A stretch of 64,000 bases of DNA from Marisa cornuarietis. Lineage: Eukaryota > Mollusca > Gastropoda > Architaenioglossa > Ampullariidae. Shown piece by piece: positions 12,224-24,150 of this stretch (positions are counted from its first letter, which is position 1; each line of letters starts with the position of its first letter). A program made the translations under genes and the position numbers. The stretch lies in contig SMMW01000605.1 in the NCBI GenBank assembly GCA_004794655.1, forward strand, positions 1,642,001 to 1,706,000. The letters are read 5' to 3'. The notes beneath the pieces were generated by a model. It was not told the DNA's origin. It did no database searches and saw only the letters and a program-made list of their open reading frames with translations.

Positions 12224-14263
12224 ATGAGTCCGGAGGACATGGAGGTTGTGGTGGCCAAGATCATCTCGCTGCTCGTGCTGACTGTGCTGTCTGTCTTGTC
12301 GGGGTTGCTGCCTCTGCGGCTCCTGCTGCACGCGCCGCAGCTGTTCACCGTGCACCGCACCACAGTGGACTACTTTCTGTGCGGACTGCGCTGCCTGTCC
12401 GGTGGAGTCTTTCTGGCCACAGGATTCCTACATCTGCTGCCAGACACCCGCGAGAAGATGGCCGCCGTGCTACTCAACATGGGCTCCAAGACCACCTACG
12501 CCGTGACGGAGCTGCTGATAATGGCAGGTAGGTCAAGCCTGCCTTTCTTGGCCTCACTTCATAACATTTGTTTTTATTAATATTTTGTTTGAATTTTACT
12601 TGATGGCGTCGCTCGAAACATGCTATTTGGTCTTGATATTTTGTAAATTAATCTGTCTAAAATAAACACCGCTTCAAGGCAAGTAATGAATATACTAACT
12701 ACTGATGATACTACATGTTTTACAGAAAATATTTGTCAGCAAAAAAAAATCGTGAGTTGTGATTTTTTAATACTCATAAAGGAAGAGTGATGCACAGCTA
12801 GGACAGGATGGTTAGGAGCTCTTCTTGCGTGTAATAAACCGTAAAGTACTTAACTTCTGCTAATACAAGAGGATCAAAAATATCTACGGCAATTATCTGC
12901 GACAGTTTCTAGGGCAAATACCTATCTACTATCCACCTAAAGTATTCACTAGTTTCAGGACTGTTGGAGCAAATACCTATCTACTATCCACCTGAAGTAT
13001 TCACTAGTTTCAGGACTGTGTAGGCATTGTCCGGAAGTCTTCCCAAGGAAGGTTGAGCAAAACAGAAAAAGGTATTTAGTCTTGTAAGATTTAATTTAAT
13101 TTCTAATGAGATTTCCTTTTTTTTCTCCCCTAGGATTTTTCCTGGTGGTGTTCGTCGAGCAGATCATCAAATGTTTGTACATCAAAGCCGAGCGATCCGA
13201 TCAACTCCGCGCCTCTGGTGGGGGCGGGGGTGTAGATGGTGCTGAAGGAGGCACTGGAGGAGGAGGAGGAGGTAATGGTGGAGGATGCACCCGCAGTGGC
13301 ATCACCGGGGGACGCTACCGTTTCTATGACGACAAGGCCATCATTCCCTCCACGCTAGAAGAGCTGGACGAGGAGCTCGCTGAAGAAAGTGTCGACGAGA
13401 ATGGGGGAATCGGAAATGGGTACGGTGGGGGCGGTAGTGTCGACCTTCCCCTGGCAGTGGGCGTGGCCAGCGGTAACAGGGACCACGGTGGATGCTACCC
13501 TGGAGGAGGCGGTTACCCTGCAGGAGGTGGCTACCCTGGAGGTAATGGCGGGACGATCAGTGGATGTGAGAGCTCTTCAGGCGACGACCACGACTCGGAC
13601 AGCCTGGGTTCGGACACGCTGATCAAGGAACACCACGGCACGGACCTTGACCTCTCGCAACATGACCTCGATGACGATCTCGAGCACATTCCAGTGACGC
13701 TGCGGCTGAGCGTGCACTCGATGAACCTGCGCCACTGCAGCCTCCCTGACCTCGGGGTCACACGCGTCGTCAAGCAGCTGAGCCAGGCTGACCTGACGCG
13801 CCGCGCGCACTTCCGCTCCATCATCTACATCATGGCGCTGAGCCTGCACGGCATCTTCGAGGGCCTGGCGCTGGGGCTGCAGAGCCGTGAGTCCAGCGTG
13901 TGGTCGCTGTGCTTCGCCCTGTGCCTGCACCGCTGTGTGCTGGCCTTTCAGCTCGGCATGGACCTGTGCGGGGCACGGGAGTCGCAGGGCACGGCCTTTC
14001 TGTGCATCGGCACCTTCACGCTCATCTCCGCCCTCGGCATCGTCGCTGGCATCCTCTTCTCCTCCGGCGCCATGTTGTACGCTGACGTCACTATCCCGGA
14101 AGCCATCCTACAGTCGCTGGCCTCGGGAACGATTCTCTACATCGTCTTCTTCGACATCCTCTTCAAGGACCTGCAGGGACGGGGTGATCTCAAGCGTGTG
14201 TCATGCTGTTTCGTCGGCTTTGCTCTCATGGCCATCATCCTGGCGATCGTTATGGGGAGCTAG
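12224..14263 (+). CDS. SLC39A1-like: ZIP-family zinc transporter (SLC39A1/2/3-like), two coding exons
   Basis: The product is a predicted plasma- or endomembrane transporter that moves zinc (family knowledge: ZIP proteins import Zn2+ into the cytosol). Coding exons are 12224-12527 and 13134-14263, joined across a 606-bp GT-AG intron (donor GTAGGT, acceptor CTCCCCTAG) that splits a Gly codon. The joined product is 477 residues. Predicted membrane segments are near residues 8-34, 50-73, 94-118, 332-351, 358-379, 389-410, 422-445 and 456-476. Segment 2 carries LSGGVFLATGFLHLLP. Segment 3 crosses the splice junction as MAGFFLVVFVEQ. Segment 4 has the zinc-site HGIFEG motif (His340, Glu344). Segment 5 has LHRCVLAF, with Arg where HK is usual. 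The segment 3-4 loop (about 119-331) is very long, Gly-rich and acidic. I chose Met at 12224 because it lies just before segment 1; an in-frame Met at 12050 would add 58 residues. The paralogue number (ZIP1, 2 or 3) cannot be decided. Confidence 0.93.
12528..13133 (+). other. intron of the ZIP transporter gene
   Basis: The intron starts GTAGGT and ends with a T-rich tract followed by CCCCTAG. Removing it restores a continuous ZIP reading frame through membrane segment 3. It contains a two-copy direct repeat of about 54 bp at roughly 12913-13018, whose core is ATACCTATCTACTATCCACC. The copies differ at very few positions, so the duplication is recent. Confidence 0.9.
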
Positions 14264-15336
14264 AGTGTCCAGTCCTGTCGTCCCACCCGATGGTGGCCCT
14301 CGGGTTTATTTGGAGACCCCTCGATAGTCGCTCAGGCGTTTCGGTGCGGCTGTTATGTCGGGACAAACGTTCTGAGAGATGACTCAGCCAACAAAATGGC
14401 TCACCCGCTTGTCAGACAGACCACGACGACTGGACAATGAAGAATCAACTTACATCAAAGGTATTCCTTTACGGGGCGAGTACATTCCACATTCTGTGCC
14501 GTTGTATAGTTTCTAAATGTCCAAAACTATATACAATATAGTTAAATTATTTCGCAGAAAAAGTTTGTATACTTGTGCCAAAACGTTTTTTAATTGTAGT
14601 GCAAATAATTTAGAGAAAGACAAAATATAAATTACTTGTTTATGTATGCTGCGTCCATGAACCAGAACAGATCGCTCCGAACACTTTTTACCGTGAAACA
14701 CTGTTCGCTAAATATATTTTTTATCCCTGCACAATATATCTGCTTTCATGAACATTCGTCATTCCCTGGTGCTCAGCAGAAATTTTCGTTTAGTATTTTA
14801 TTTGGTGCACTAAGTCATGTTTCCGACTGAGTCGTTGTTTCAGCTAAGGATCCGAGAGTTGGAGTTTTAACTAACCAGAAGTTAAGATTATTTGTTAAAG
14901 TCCTTTTTTCAAAGGAGAGTTCCAATATTTCATGTTTTTGAAAGATCCGTACCAGTTCTCAACTTTGTGACATAAGAAGGTGTTGTGCCTCTAGTTAGGG
15001 ACAAGACCAGAAATATTTTCAACATATTTTTAATATAACTAAAACAATCAAAATCTCTAATAGTGTTGATATAGTTTTGTTTGTACACTTTAGTTACAGG
15101 AGCTTGCGAGGTTTCTGTAGTTTAATTTTAAGGACAGGTCATGTAGAGAACCTTTGCTATGTGTTAAACGCCGTAGCCAAAGGTTGCCATGACAACGTCT
15201 GAGACGAACACCAGTGCACGTTAGTTACTCATTCATATGACACAGCTGTCACATGAACACTGATGTTACAACATAGACACAGCTGTCACAGCTGTGACAT
15301 TTACAACAGAAGTAAGAATATCTGCTTAAATATACA
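14264..15336 (+). other. 3' flank / probable 3' UTR of the ZIP gene
   Basis: AT-rich sequence directly after the TAG stop. I found no AATAAA hexamer here, so the end of the transcript cannot be placed. Near 15232-15297 a short CACAGCTGTCACA-type word recurs three times before the 45-bp array begins. Confidence 0.5.
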
Positions 15337-17247
15337 CACATTTACAGTACAGGTGAGAATACCTAAACACCATGTGTCTCTCACATTTACAGTACAGATG
15401 AGTCTCTAACATTTACAGTACAGGTGAGTCTCTCACATTTACAGTACAGGTGAGAATACCTAAACACCATGTGTCTCTTACATTTACAGTACTGGTGAGT
15501 CTCTCACATTTACAGTACAGGTGAGAATAGCTAAACACCATGTGTCTCTCACATTCACAGTACAGATGAGTCTCTAACATTTACAGTACAGGTGAGTCTC
15601 TCACATTTACAGTACAGGTGAGAATACCTAAACACCATGTGTCTCTCACATTTACAGTACTGGTGAGTCTCTCACATTTACAGTACAGGTGAGAATAGCT
15701 AAACACCATGTGTCTCTCACATTTACAGTACAGGTGAGTCTCTCACATTTACAGTAGAGGTGAGAATACCTAAACACCATGTGTCTCTCACATTTACAGT
15801 ACAGGTGAGAATAGCTAAACACCATGAGTCTCTCACAATTACAGTACAGGTGAGAATACCTAAACACCATGTGTCTATCACATTTACAGTACTGGTGAGT
15901 CTCTCACATTTACAGTACAGGTGAGAATAGCTAAACACCATGTGTCTCTCACATTTACAGTACTGGTGAGTCTCTCACATTTACAGTACAGGTGAGAATA
16001 GCTAAACACCATGTGTCTCTCACATTTACAGTACTGGTGAGTCTCTCACATTTACAGTTCAGGTGAGAATACCTAAACACCATGTGTCTCTCACATTTAC
16101 AGTACTGGTGAGTCTCTCACATTTACAGTACAGGTGAGAATAGCTAAACACCATGTGTCTCTCACATTTACAGTACTGGTGAGTCTCTCACATTTACAGT
16201 ACAGGTGAGAATAGCTAAACACCATGAGTCTCTCACATTTACAGTACAGGTGAGAATAGCTAAACACCATGAGTCTCTCACAATTACAGTACAGGTGAGA
16301 ATACCTAAACACCATGTGTCTATCACATTTACAGTACTGGTGAGTCTCTCACATTTACAGTTCAGGTGAGAATAGCTAAACACCATGAGTCTCTCACATT
16401 TACAGTACAGGTGAGAATAGCTAAACACCATGAGTCTCTCACATTTACAGTACAGGTGAGAATAGCTAAACACCATGAGTCTCTCACATTTACAGTACAG
16501 GTGAGAATAGCTAAACACCATGAGTCTCTCACATTTACAGTACAGGTGAGAATACCTAAACACCATGAGTCTCTCACATTTACAGTACAGGTGAGAATAC
16601 CTAAACACCATGTGTCTCTCACATTTACAGTACAGGTGAGAATAGCTAAACACCATGAGTCTCTCACATTTACAGTACAGGTGAGAATAGCTAAACACCA
16701 TGAGTCTCTCACATTTACAGTACAGGTGAGAATAGCTAAACACCATGAGTCTCTCACATTTACAGTACAGGTGAGAATAGCTAAACACCATGAGTCTCTC
16801 ACATTTACAGTACAGGTGAGAATAGCTAAACACCATGAGTCTCTCACATTTACAGTACAGGTGAGAATACCTAAACACCATGTGTCTCTCACATTTACAG
16901 TACAGGTGAGAATACCTAAACACCATGAGTCTCTCACATTTACAGCACAGGTGAGAATACCTAAACACCATGAGTCTCTCACATTTACAGTACAGGTGAG
17001 TCTCTCACATTTACAGTACAGGTGAGAATAGCTAAACACCATGTGTTTTCTTACATTTACAGTACAGGTGAGTCTCTCACATTTACAGTACAGGTGAGAA
17101 TACCTAAACACCATGAGTCTCTCACATTTACAGTACAGGTGAGTCTCTCACATTTACAGTACAGGTGAGAATAGCTAAACACCATGTGTCTCTTACATTT
17201 ACAGTACAGGTGAGTCTCTCACATTTACAGTACAGGTGAGATTACCT
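15337..17247. repeat. 45-bp minisatellite with a 26-bp sub-unit
   Basis: Roughly 50 units. The main 45-bp unit reads CTCACATTTACAGTACAGG, TGAGAATAGCTAAACACCAT, GAGTCT. It is interspersed with a shorter 26-bp form (TTTACAGTACAGGTGAGTCT plus CTCACA). The left third alternates long and short forms; 16366-16990 is almost pure 45-bp units. The pure block is a multiple of three with no stops on either strand, giving spurious open frames up to 267 residues. Each unit carries the splice-donor-like CAGGTGAG and the acceptor-like TTTACAG. Confidence 0.97.
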
Positions 17248-19260
17248 TAACACCTTATACATCAGGTTTGCTACACAATGACAAGAGCAGGTGAAATACT
17301 TGAACACACATACCACATACCATGTGTACATCACATTTACACTACAGGTGAAGACGACCTGAATATTTACCTACACTATGTTCTACACCTTTACAACAGA
17401 GGTGAGAAGAATTTGTTATGACGAGATATTTAGCTATCTCTGTACACAACCACAACTATTTTATCTTGTTTTCTTGAATGTCTAGCTAGACATTGTATTA
17501 AAGGGTGCTTTAAACATGCTTACACTTCGTGTGACGATTATAGTCGCCTTTAACTGCTAACACAATACTCTTAACAGTCTTTACATTTAATTGAATGATA
17601 GATAACATGTACCACGTGTTTTTGTTTCTTTGAAGGGTTTTTTTTCTTTTTCTTTTTTTTTTTTGTTCTTTTGTTTTTGTTTTTGTTTTTTTTTCGTTCT
17701 TTATTTATTTCATTTTTTGTAAATATACATGTTGTTATAACCATTAGACCGACAACATGAAAGTGTGAAGTGGGTGAAAAATTGTTTTTGATTTCCATTT
17801 TTTCCATTGTGTGTACGCCAGGTGATTGTCCACACCACATCAGCTACCTTTGTCGTTTATTTTCAAGGTGCTAGTCTCAGATGGCCATGACTGCGGGCTT
17901 GGGACGTGTGTTAATTTTCCCTTTATACATTTTACCACGAAATTATTCTACTGATAATGACACGTAAATAAACTTCAGGTTTTTTTTGTCAAAAGCTTTC
18001 TAGAAATCTCTTTTGCTTTGTAGGGCAAACACACCGCAAACAGGTCAAAGCAATGGTGCCCTGGGTTGTGCCACAAAATGAGTATTTTTCTGGAAGAATA
18101 AGTTCCGCCGAGCCAGGAGGTTGAGTCTTGCTAGTGTACGAGACCGCCACCGACTGGGCAGGGCAAAGGTCAATACCTTTATATACTTACATTTCCCTTC
18201 GTTCTTCATTTGCTGATTGCACTTGTCTGCTGCTGGTATGGTGCTACCTGTTAAAGTCGAAAAATGAATATGTTATGAAATTTTCAGGGACTGGAAAATG
18301 GTAAGGTCACCAACAGTTTTACCCGAGCATTTACGACCTATTCCACATGGGCCAATTAGCAAAAACTCTGATGAATTTGCGTTTGATTACTGCAGGAAGC
18401 AGGAGCAGGGTGAAATATTGTCGGGAAGTTACTTGGTGAAAGTTGCAGTATGTATAGTAAGGCTGTAGTCACATACACGATACAATCACTTGTAGCCAGG
18501 AACAGGCACTGGGCAGGCGACTGATGTTTCTGGACAACATCCAGCATTTCCTGCCCTCGCCCAATTCCTCCAAATCACGCACCGCGCATCATGCAAGTGA
18601 ACTAAAGGCCTGTGGGGGTGGGAGGGTATGGGGTCTTTATGTTTCAGAAAAAAAATAATTTATTCATTTCAAAATGCGCGCCGAAATGGACTGAAAATGA
18701 AATGAATGTGGGGAGTACATTACTTCATTCCTGCCTGTCTGTGGGGTGCGTCGAGTGCACCATGCGGCCAAATGGTTGCCTTGGCCATGCGCCAGATAAT
18801 CACAATGCCATTGAGTCCCACAATCTATCGACCATACTTCCTACAAGTTTTATGGCACGTCTGTATTTCATTCGACAATTGTTTATTCCTTGAATTTTAC
18901 ATACTTGCAAATAAAAATCCATGATGCGAAGAGCCGAAAATGAAAATCAACATTTCGAGTTGATTCATATTCCACTTCGCTGTACATTGTTGTCGGAAGT
19001 CTGTTTGTCTCACCCACAGGCTGGACACGAGGAGATTTCAGGCCAAGAGGTGACAAATGTTCTCACATGCACACGGATTTTCTTTGTCCATTAGGGCGGT
19101 CTTCGGACAGCAGCAAGGTCTTTGTTTTTTTTTTCCTTTCCTTGATGGAGAGGAGGGTGATATCTTGTCTGTCCATCTTACCCGCCAGGATGCTTAATAG
19201 CTCGTTTGCGATCTTACCTGGATTTCAAAGCATTATTTTTTTGTACTTTTGCTTATAGTA

Positions 19261-19261
<1 letters not shown>
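17248..19261. other. no gene supported; AT-rich with a poly-T tract
   Basis: A T-rich tract at about 17636-17715 is the main feature. Degenerate relatives of the 45-bp unit continue to about 17405. Short open frames at 18612-18924 carry no recognised domain. Confidence 0.4.

Positions 19262-19336
<75 letters not shown>
19262..19336. repeat. (TG)n microsatellite
   Basis: An uninterrupted TG run of about 36 copies. Confidence 0.97.
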
Positions 19337-20194
19337 GCGTGGGACGCGGGATGGGACGAGAGCTGTGCTTTAAGAGGAATCTTAACAGATAAAACGTCCA
19401 TCTTCTCCAGTATTATATTTAAAGCTCTACCCACTGCATTAACCCCTGACAATAAGGTGCGCTACTCACACACCAAGTAAACAGCTTTGCTGGCTGGAGA
19501 CCTGCACGTGCGATGCCCGGTTTCCTGTAGAGTGTTTGTTGTTAACAGTTACGAAGGATTGCGAACAGGAACATGTCTTTTTTTTCGAGGAGCAACGATT
19601 AACCGAGTTTACTTATACTGGAGAGCTAACGAAGTCTTTCGTCCACCCCAGTTACAGCTGCGAGAAAAGGTGCAATTGTATAGTCAAACTTTAATGCCGA
19701 TTTTTGTTTACCTTTATTTGTTGTGTTGAGAGTTATTATATGTTGTCTAATCAAAGTTTCTTTTTGAAATTTTTATTAGTGTATTTTTTAAATCTTAGCT
19801 CTTGTAATACGTTATGGTGGTTATGAAAACATTAATTATTTAAGCTTTTTTTAATTTTTTGTGGTGATTGTTAAGGTGAGTTGACTTCTTTTGTTTGCTG
19901 TCGTGTTTGGTTTTTACGGTTATAATGTACAGCATTCCTACTTTATGTACTGATGATTGAAGATGTTTGCTGTTGTAGATTGTGAAGACCTTACAACACT
20001 AGCCCAGTGCACACAGCCTTCATAATAGACATGATAGAGGATACACTGGGAGACAGAGATAGGATAGGTGTGCAGAGAAGAGCTAGGACCTGGGCAGAGA
20101 GGCAGGATAGGGTCATGATGGGTTACAGGATAAAGTCAGATAAAGAAGACAGGGGCACAGGTAACATGTAACCCTGAACATCAGTGTAGAATAT
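19337..20194. other. no gene supported
   Basis: AT-rich sequence with only short open frames. From about 20060 GGATAG/GACAGG words begin and grade into the 58-bp array. Confidence 0.4.
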
Positions 20195-20672
20195 TGACAT
20201 ACTGTAGAGACAGGATAGGGATACAGGGAGGGACAGGATAGGAATACAGAGAAAGGAGAGGGAACCAAGAGGGACAGTATAGAGAGAGGGACAGCATAGG
20301 AGTACACAGAAAGGATAGGGAACCAAGAGGGACAGTATAGAGAGGAGTACAGAGAAAGGATAGGGAACCAAGAGTAACAGGATAGAGAGGGACAGGATAG
20401 GAGTACAGAGAAAGGATAGAGAACCAAGAGGGACAGTATAGAAAGGGGGACAGGATAGGAGTACACAGAAAGGATGGGGAACCAAGAGGGACAGTATAGA
20501 GAGGGGGACAGGATAGGAGTACAGAGAAAGGAGAGGGAACCAAGAGGGACAGTATAGAGAGAGGGACAGGATAGGAGTACAGAGAAAGGATGGGGAACCA
20601 AGAGGGACAGTATAGAGAGAGGGACAGGATAGGAGTACAGAGAAAGGAGAGGGAACCAAAAGGGACAGTACA
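20195..20672. repeat. 58-bp purine-rich minisatellite
   Basis: About eight copies of a 58-bp unit containing GGGACAGGATAGGAGTACAG, AGAAAGGATGGGGAACCAAG and AGGGACAGTATAGAGA, with shortened copies around 20330-20400. Nearly all purine on the + strand. The period is not a multiple of three, so the same Pro/Ser/Leu-rich peptide appears in three - strand frames, which confirms that none is coding. Confidence 0.93.
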
Positions 20673-21162
20673 GGGCAAACATACTGGAAGATAATATGGT
20701 TGCTTGCTGCGACTTTTCCAAACACATTATTTCCCTTTGTGAGTTGTTTTGATATTTACAGAGGTTAGATACATTTCACACTTATGTCTACCATGCTGTT
20801 CAAATTTCATACTTACCAAAAGCTTGTTATATTTTAACAGGTGTTTAAGTCTATACTGTTACTGATGAGACCTGGTTAGTTGTACTTAATTTGAATTGTG
20901 ATACTTGGCTTTTTAATATGTCACTGAAATCACTTGTCTAATGAAGATGATTAGGCATTAGTCTAAGAAATTAAAAGACATTTTACTGTAAAGCTGGACA
21001 CTACACAGCTGGGTGATGTGTATCGATGTAGGATCGCCACAAGTGTTTGTTTTTCTTAAAGGATCAGTCTACTAACAGATTTCCTGCAGAATGTTTGTGA
21101 AATCAGTCGACATGGCTTTTTAACCCTCTTGCAGGGAAATACATGGAATGATTTTTTAGTTT
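20673..21162. other. no gene supported
   Basis: AT-rich intergenic sequence without notable open frames. Confidence 0.4.
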
Positions 21163-21690
21163 TATCACAGCTGTGTAAGACATCATTGTTTATCACAGCT
21201 CTGTAATACATCATTGTTTTATCACAGCTCTGTAATACATCATTGTTTTATCACAGCTGTGTAAGACATCATTGTGTATCACAGCTGTGTAAGACATCAT
21301 TGTTTATCACAGCTCTGTAATACATCATTGTTTTATCACAGCTGTGTAAGACATCATTGTGTATCACAGCTGTGTAAGTCATCATTGTGTATCACAGCTG
21401 TGTAAGACATCATTGTGTATCACAGCTGTGTAAGACATCATTGTTTTATCACAGGTGTGTAATACATCATTGTTTTATCACAGCTGTGTAAGACATCAAT
21501 GTGTATCACAGCTGTGTAAGGCATCATTGTGTATCACAGCTGTGTAAGGCATCATTGTGTATCACAGCTGTGTAAGACATCATTGTGTATCACAGCTGTG
21601 TAAGACATCATTGTGTATCACAGCTGTGTAAGACATCATTGTGTATCACAGCTGTGTAAGACATCATTGTGTATCACAGCTGTGTAAGAC
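21163..21690. repeat. 28-bp minisatellite
   Basis: About 19 copies of TATCACAGCTGTGTAAGACA followed by TCATTGTG, with variants GCTCTGTAATACA and TTGTTT. Each unit contains the palindrome CAGCTG, an E-box-type sequence. Confidence 0.95.
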
Positions 21691-21983
21691 TCCCTTTGTC
21701 TGTTCTTGTGTGTGATTGTCAAGCATCAGACTCTTGCAGCCACCTTAACGATTGATATCTAAAGGATAATGAACTGTTTTATTTTGATGATCTCTGACAA
21801 GTTTCGTAATATTGTGGATCCATGTCAATTATTATTACTAACTGTTCATAGTTGTAAAAACCTTCTACACCCATTGTGTGCTCACAATACCCGGGAGAGT
21901 TTTTGTGGCAAACTTTATCCCGTGGTTATGAAGTTCTATCAAAAGCGGGAAGTAGACTAGCACCTGATGCACGTGACTATCGT

Positions 21984-22071
21984 GAATTACACAGGAGAAA
22001 CCCACAGTTGTCGGGTACACGGCAGAAACCCACAATTGTCGGGTACACGGCAGGAACCCACGGTGTCGGGT
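21984..22071. repeat. 28-bp short tandem repeat, three copies
   Basis: Three units of GAAACCCACAGTTGTCGGGT followed by ACACGGCA. The last copy is slightly shortened. Confidence 0.85.
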
Positions 22072-22204
22072 ATCCCGAGTGTTACCTCTCTGTAAGGTCT
22101 CACCAGATTATTGACTGTGTTACATCTCTACACATATTTATGCACACATCTCAGTCGTTGCTTTAACAAGTTGGCAAAGATGGTAGGGGGTTTAGTTCTG
22201 TGCA

Positions 22205-22215
22205 CGCGTGCGTGC

Positions 22216-22257
<42 letters not shown>

Positions 22258-22262
22258 GCGCG
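22205..22262. repeat. (CGTG)n/(TG)n microsatellite
   Basis: GCGTGCGTGCG leads into a TG run of about 20 copies, ending in TTTGCGCGCG. Confidence 0.9.
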
Positions 22263-22615
22263 TTCGTGCATGTATGTTTGCATACGTGAGATTAAGAGAG
22301 AAATAGAAAGAAGGAATATTATTTCTCGTCTATGTGATACGTTTGATATGTTACCGTTGTTTCTTGGTGGTGCTTATAAAGTCTTTTACCATAACGGTTT
22401 ACGTGTTAAATTTTGAATACGTGAAGACAGTTTGTGTGTGCACGTGTGTTCCTGCAAGTTGTTCAGCGCACTCGTATCTTAGTGCGAGGGTAGCCACCCT
22501 TTGGAGTAACTCGGTGCCACGGTCTTCTTGACCTGTTTCCGGGAGAATATGTTGCTGTTGTTTAATGTGCTTTGCACCGGACTAATTGCCGGCTTCCTTC
22601 CACTCGTTTAAACGA

Positions 22616-22618
<3 letters not shown>

Positions 22619-22671
<53 letters not shown>
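22619..22671. repeat. (CA)n microsatellite
   Basis: A CA run of about 25 copies, about 360 bp from the TG-rich tract at 22205 and complementary to it. Confidence 0.95.
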
Positions 22672-24046
22672 TAAAAGTACACACAGAAATCAGCCCCAGA
22701 CTCACACTTAGAGAGACTAAAGACATAAACCCGGACCAAATAAAGAAAGAAGAATGTAGATGCTGCAAGAAAGAAATCGTGATGTGAATGCAACACATTT
22801 GAGATCGTTAAACCACGTGACGGAATTGTGCAGGTGAGGCCCAGCCCTCCATCAAGCTGGCGTGACGCCCTCTCACCTGTCTATTGCTAAAGGTTACCGC
22901 AGGTAAGATGCTCCGTCAGGCACCAGCCGGCAGTCGTGACGGGTTGTCACCACAGCCTCGTGACCAACAGGCTGCCAGAAGTCTTTTGTGAAACTCTGCC
23001 AACTGTCATGCAAGTGCCTGTCATCCAAACCGGGGTTGATGCTATTCTTCTATCTTCGATTTGTTTTGTTTTTTTACTGTGCAGAAACTCTGGCATTTCG
23101 CTGGTTGCAATATTGAGTCCTTTGGCGAAAACATCGTTGTGCAACGTAGATGATCGTGAAGATGTCGAAGTAGTTCACGCATGCGTGGTGAGCTCGACTT
23201 GTTTCTGTAAATATTCGATCGACGGATGATTGTGGATGTTAATTAGACAGCAAGAGCTGATGATTGGATCTCCACTGACACGAAATTAGTTGATACTCAA
23301 GTCTATACATCTAAACCAGCTTAGGGGGGGGGATTACAAAACTGTATCAAACGAAATATTGATAAAAGCTGACCAGAACTAGACAAAACAACAAAAGCAT
23401 GCGGTTTTACAAGAAAATACTTTTTTCTAGTAAGAAACAAGACATTAATGGTGATTCGCTCCACAGACAAATGTCATTCCGACATCAGAGATGAAGAACA
23501 TACTGAGAAAAATAACTGCATAGCTGTGTATGTGTTTTAACTTCTAGGATTGTATGATGAACAAATAGAGATTTTTAAATTATGAACTTAAAATAAAGAA
23601 ATAATATTGTGAAAAGAAATAGTTTAAAACATCTAAAAGCTGAAACATGTAAGACCAAACGTAAAAAGAAAATGTCTGCTGTTATTATTGAATGAAGGAA
23701 GATAGAATTGGGTGATAGCTTCCCAGTCTGCAGATTCTTCGGCCCCGTAAAGGCCCCATAAAGGCCCCATAAGGGCCCTGTAAGGACTTACAAATCGGCC
23801 CCTTAAGGTCTGCTATTTATACCCCCAGCTGGGTGCAGGGAGGGGAGGGGGCCCTTTTTGAAGAAAAGCTAATTGTAATGTTTAAAAGTGTTGTCTCCAT
23901 GCCTTTAGACTGTTGGCTAGTATGTCCTCGCCTACTGCCATCAACTCAAGAAACTCTCGACCTTTACCTTTAACTTTATTGTAATCTTGACTCGCATGAC
24001 CCTTCACCTTAACCCAGGGTAAGAGTAAGGACAGTAAATAGTTATA
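22672..24046. other. no gene supported
   Basis: Unique-looking sequence. An imperfect repeat of GGCCCC(G/A)TAA words lies at 23740-23812, next to a G-rich tract at 23834-23852. Confidence 0.4.
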
Positions 24047-24150
24047 ATGTCAAACAGCACCAACATCACAGTCACAGCACCACAGCAGCACAGCACCAAC
24101 ATCACAGTCACAGCACCACAGCAGCACAGCACCAACATCACAGTCCCAGC
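24047..24150. repeat. 36-bp short tandem repeat
   Basis: Close to three copies of a unit holding AGCACCAACATCACAGTCAC and AGCACCACAGCAGCAC. Confidence 0.9.

Noticed and set aside
13531..13930. Antisense frames of 97-117 residues opposite the ZIP exon
   Set aside because: Shadows of the GC-rich ZIP coding exon.
16168..17114. Open frames of 219-267 residues in the 45-bp array
   Set aside because: The 45-bp period is a multiple of three with no stop on either strand; the peptides are repeat artefacts.
15337..17247. CRISPR-like array of regularly spaced repeats
   Set aside because: The units are contiguous or nearly so with no unique spacers, and the DNA is clearly animal.
20113..20727. Three overlapping - strand frames of 165-204 residues rich in Pro, Ser and Leu
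   Set aside because: They arise from a 58-bp purine-rich minisatellite and show the same peptide in three frames.
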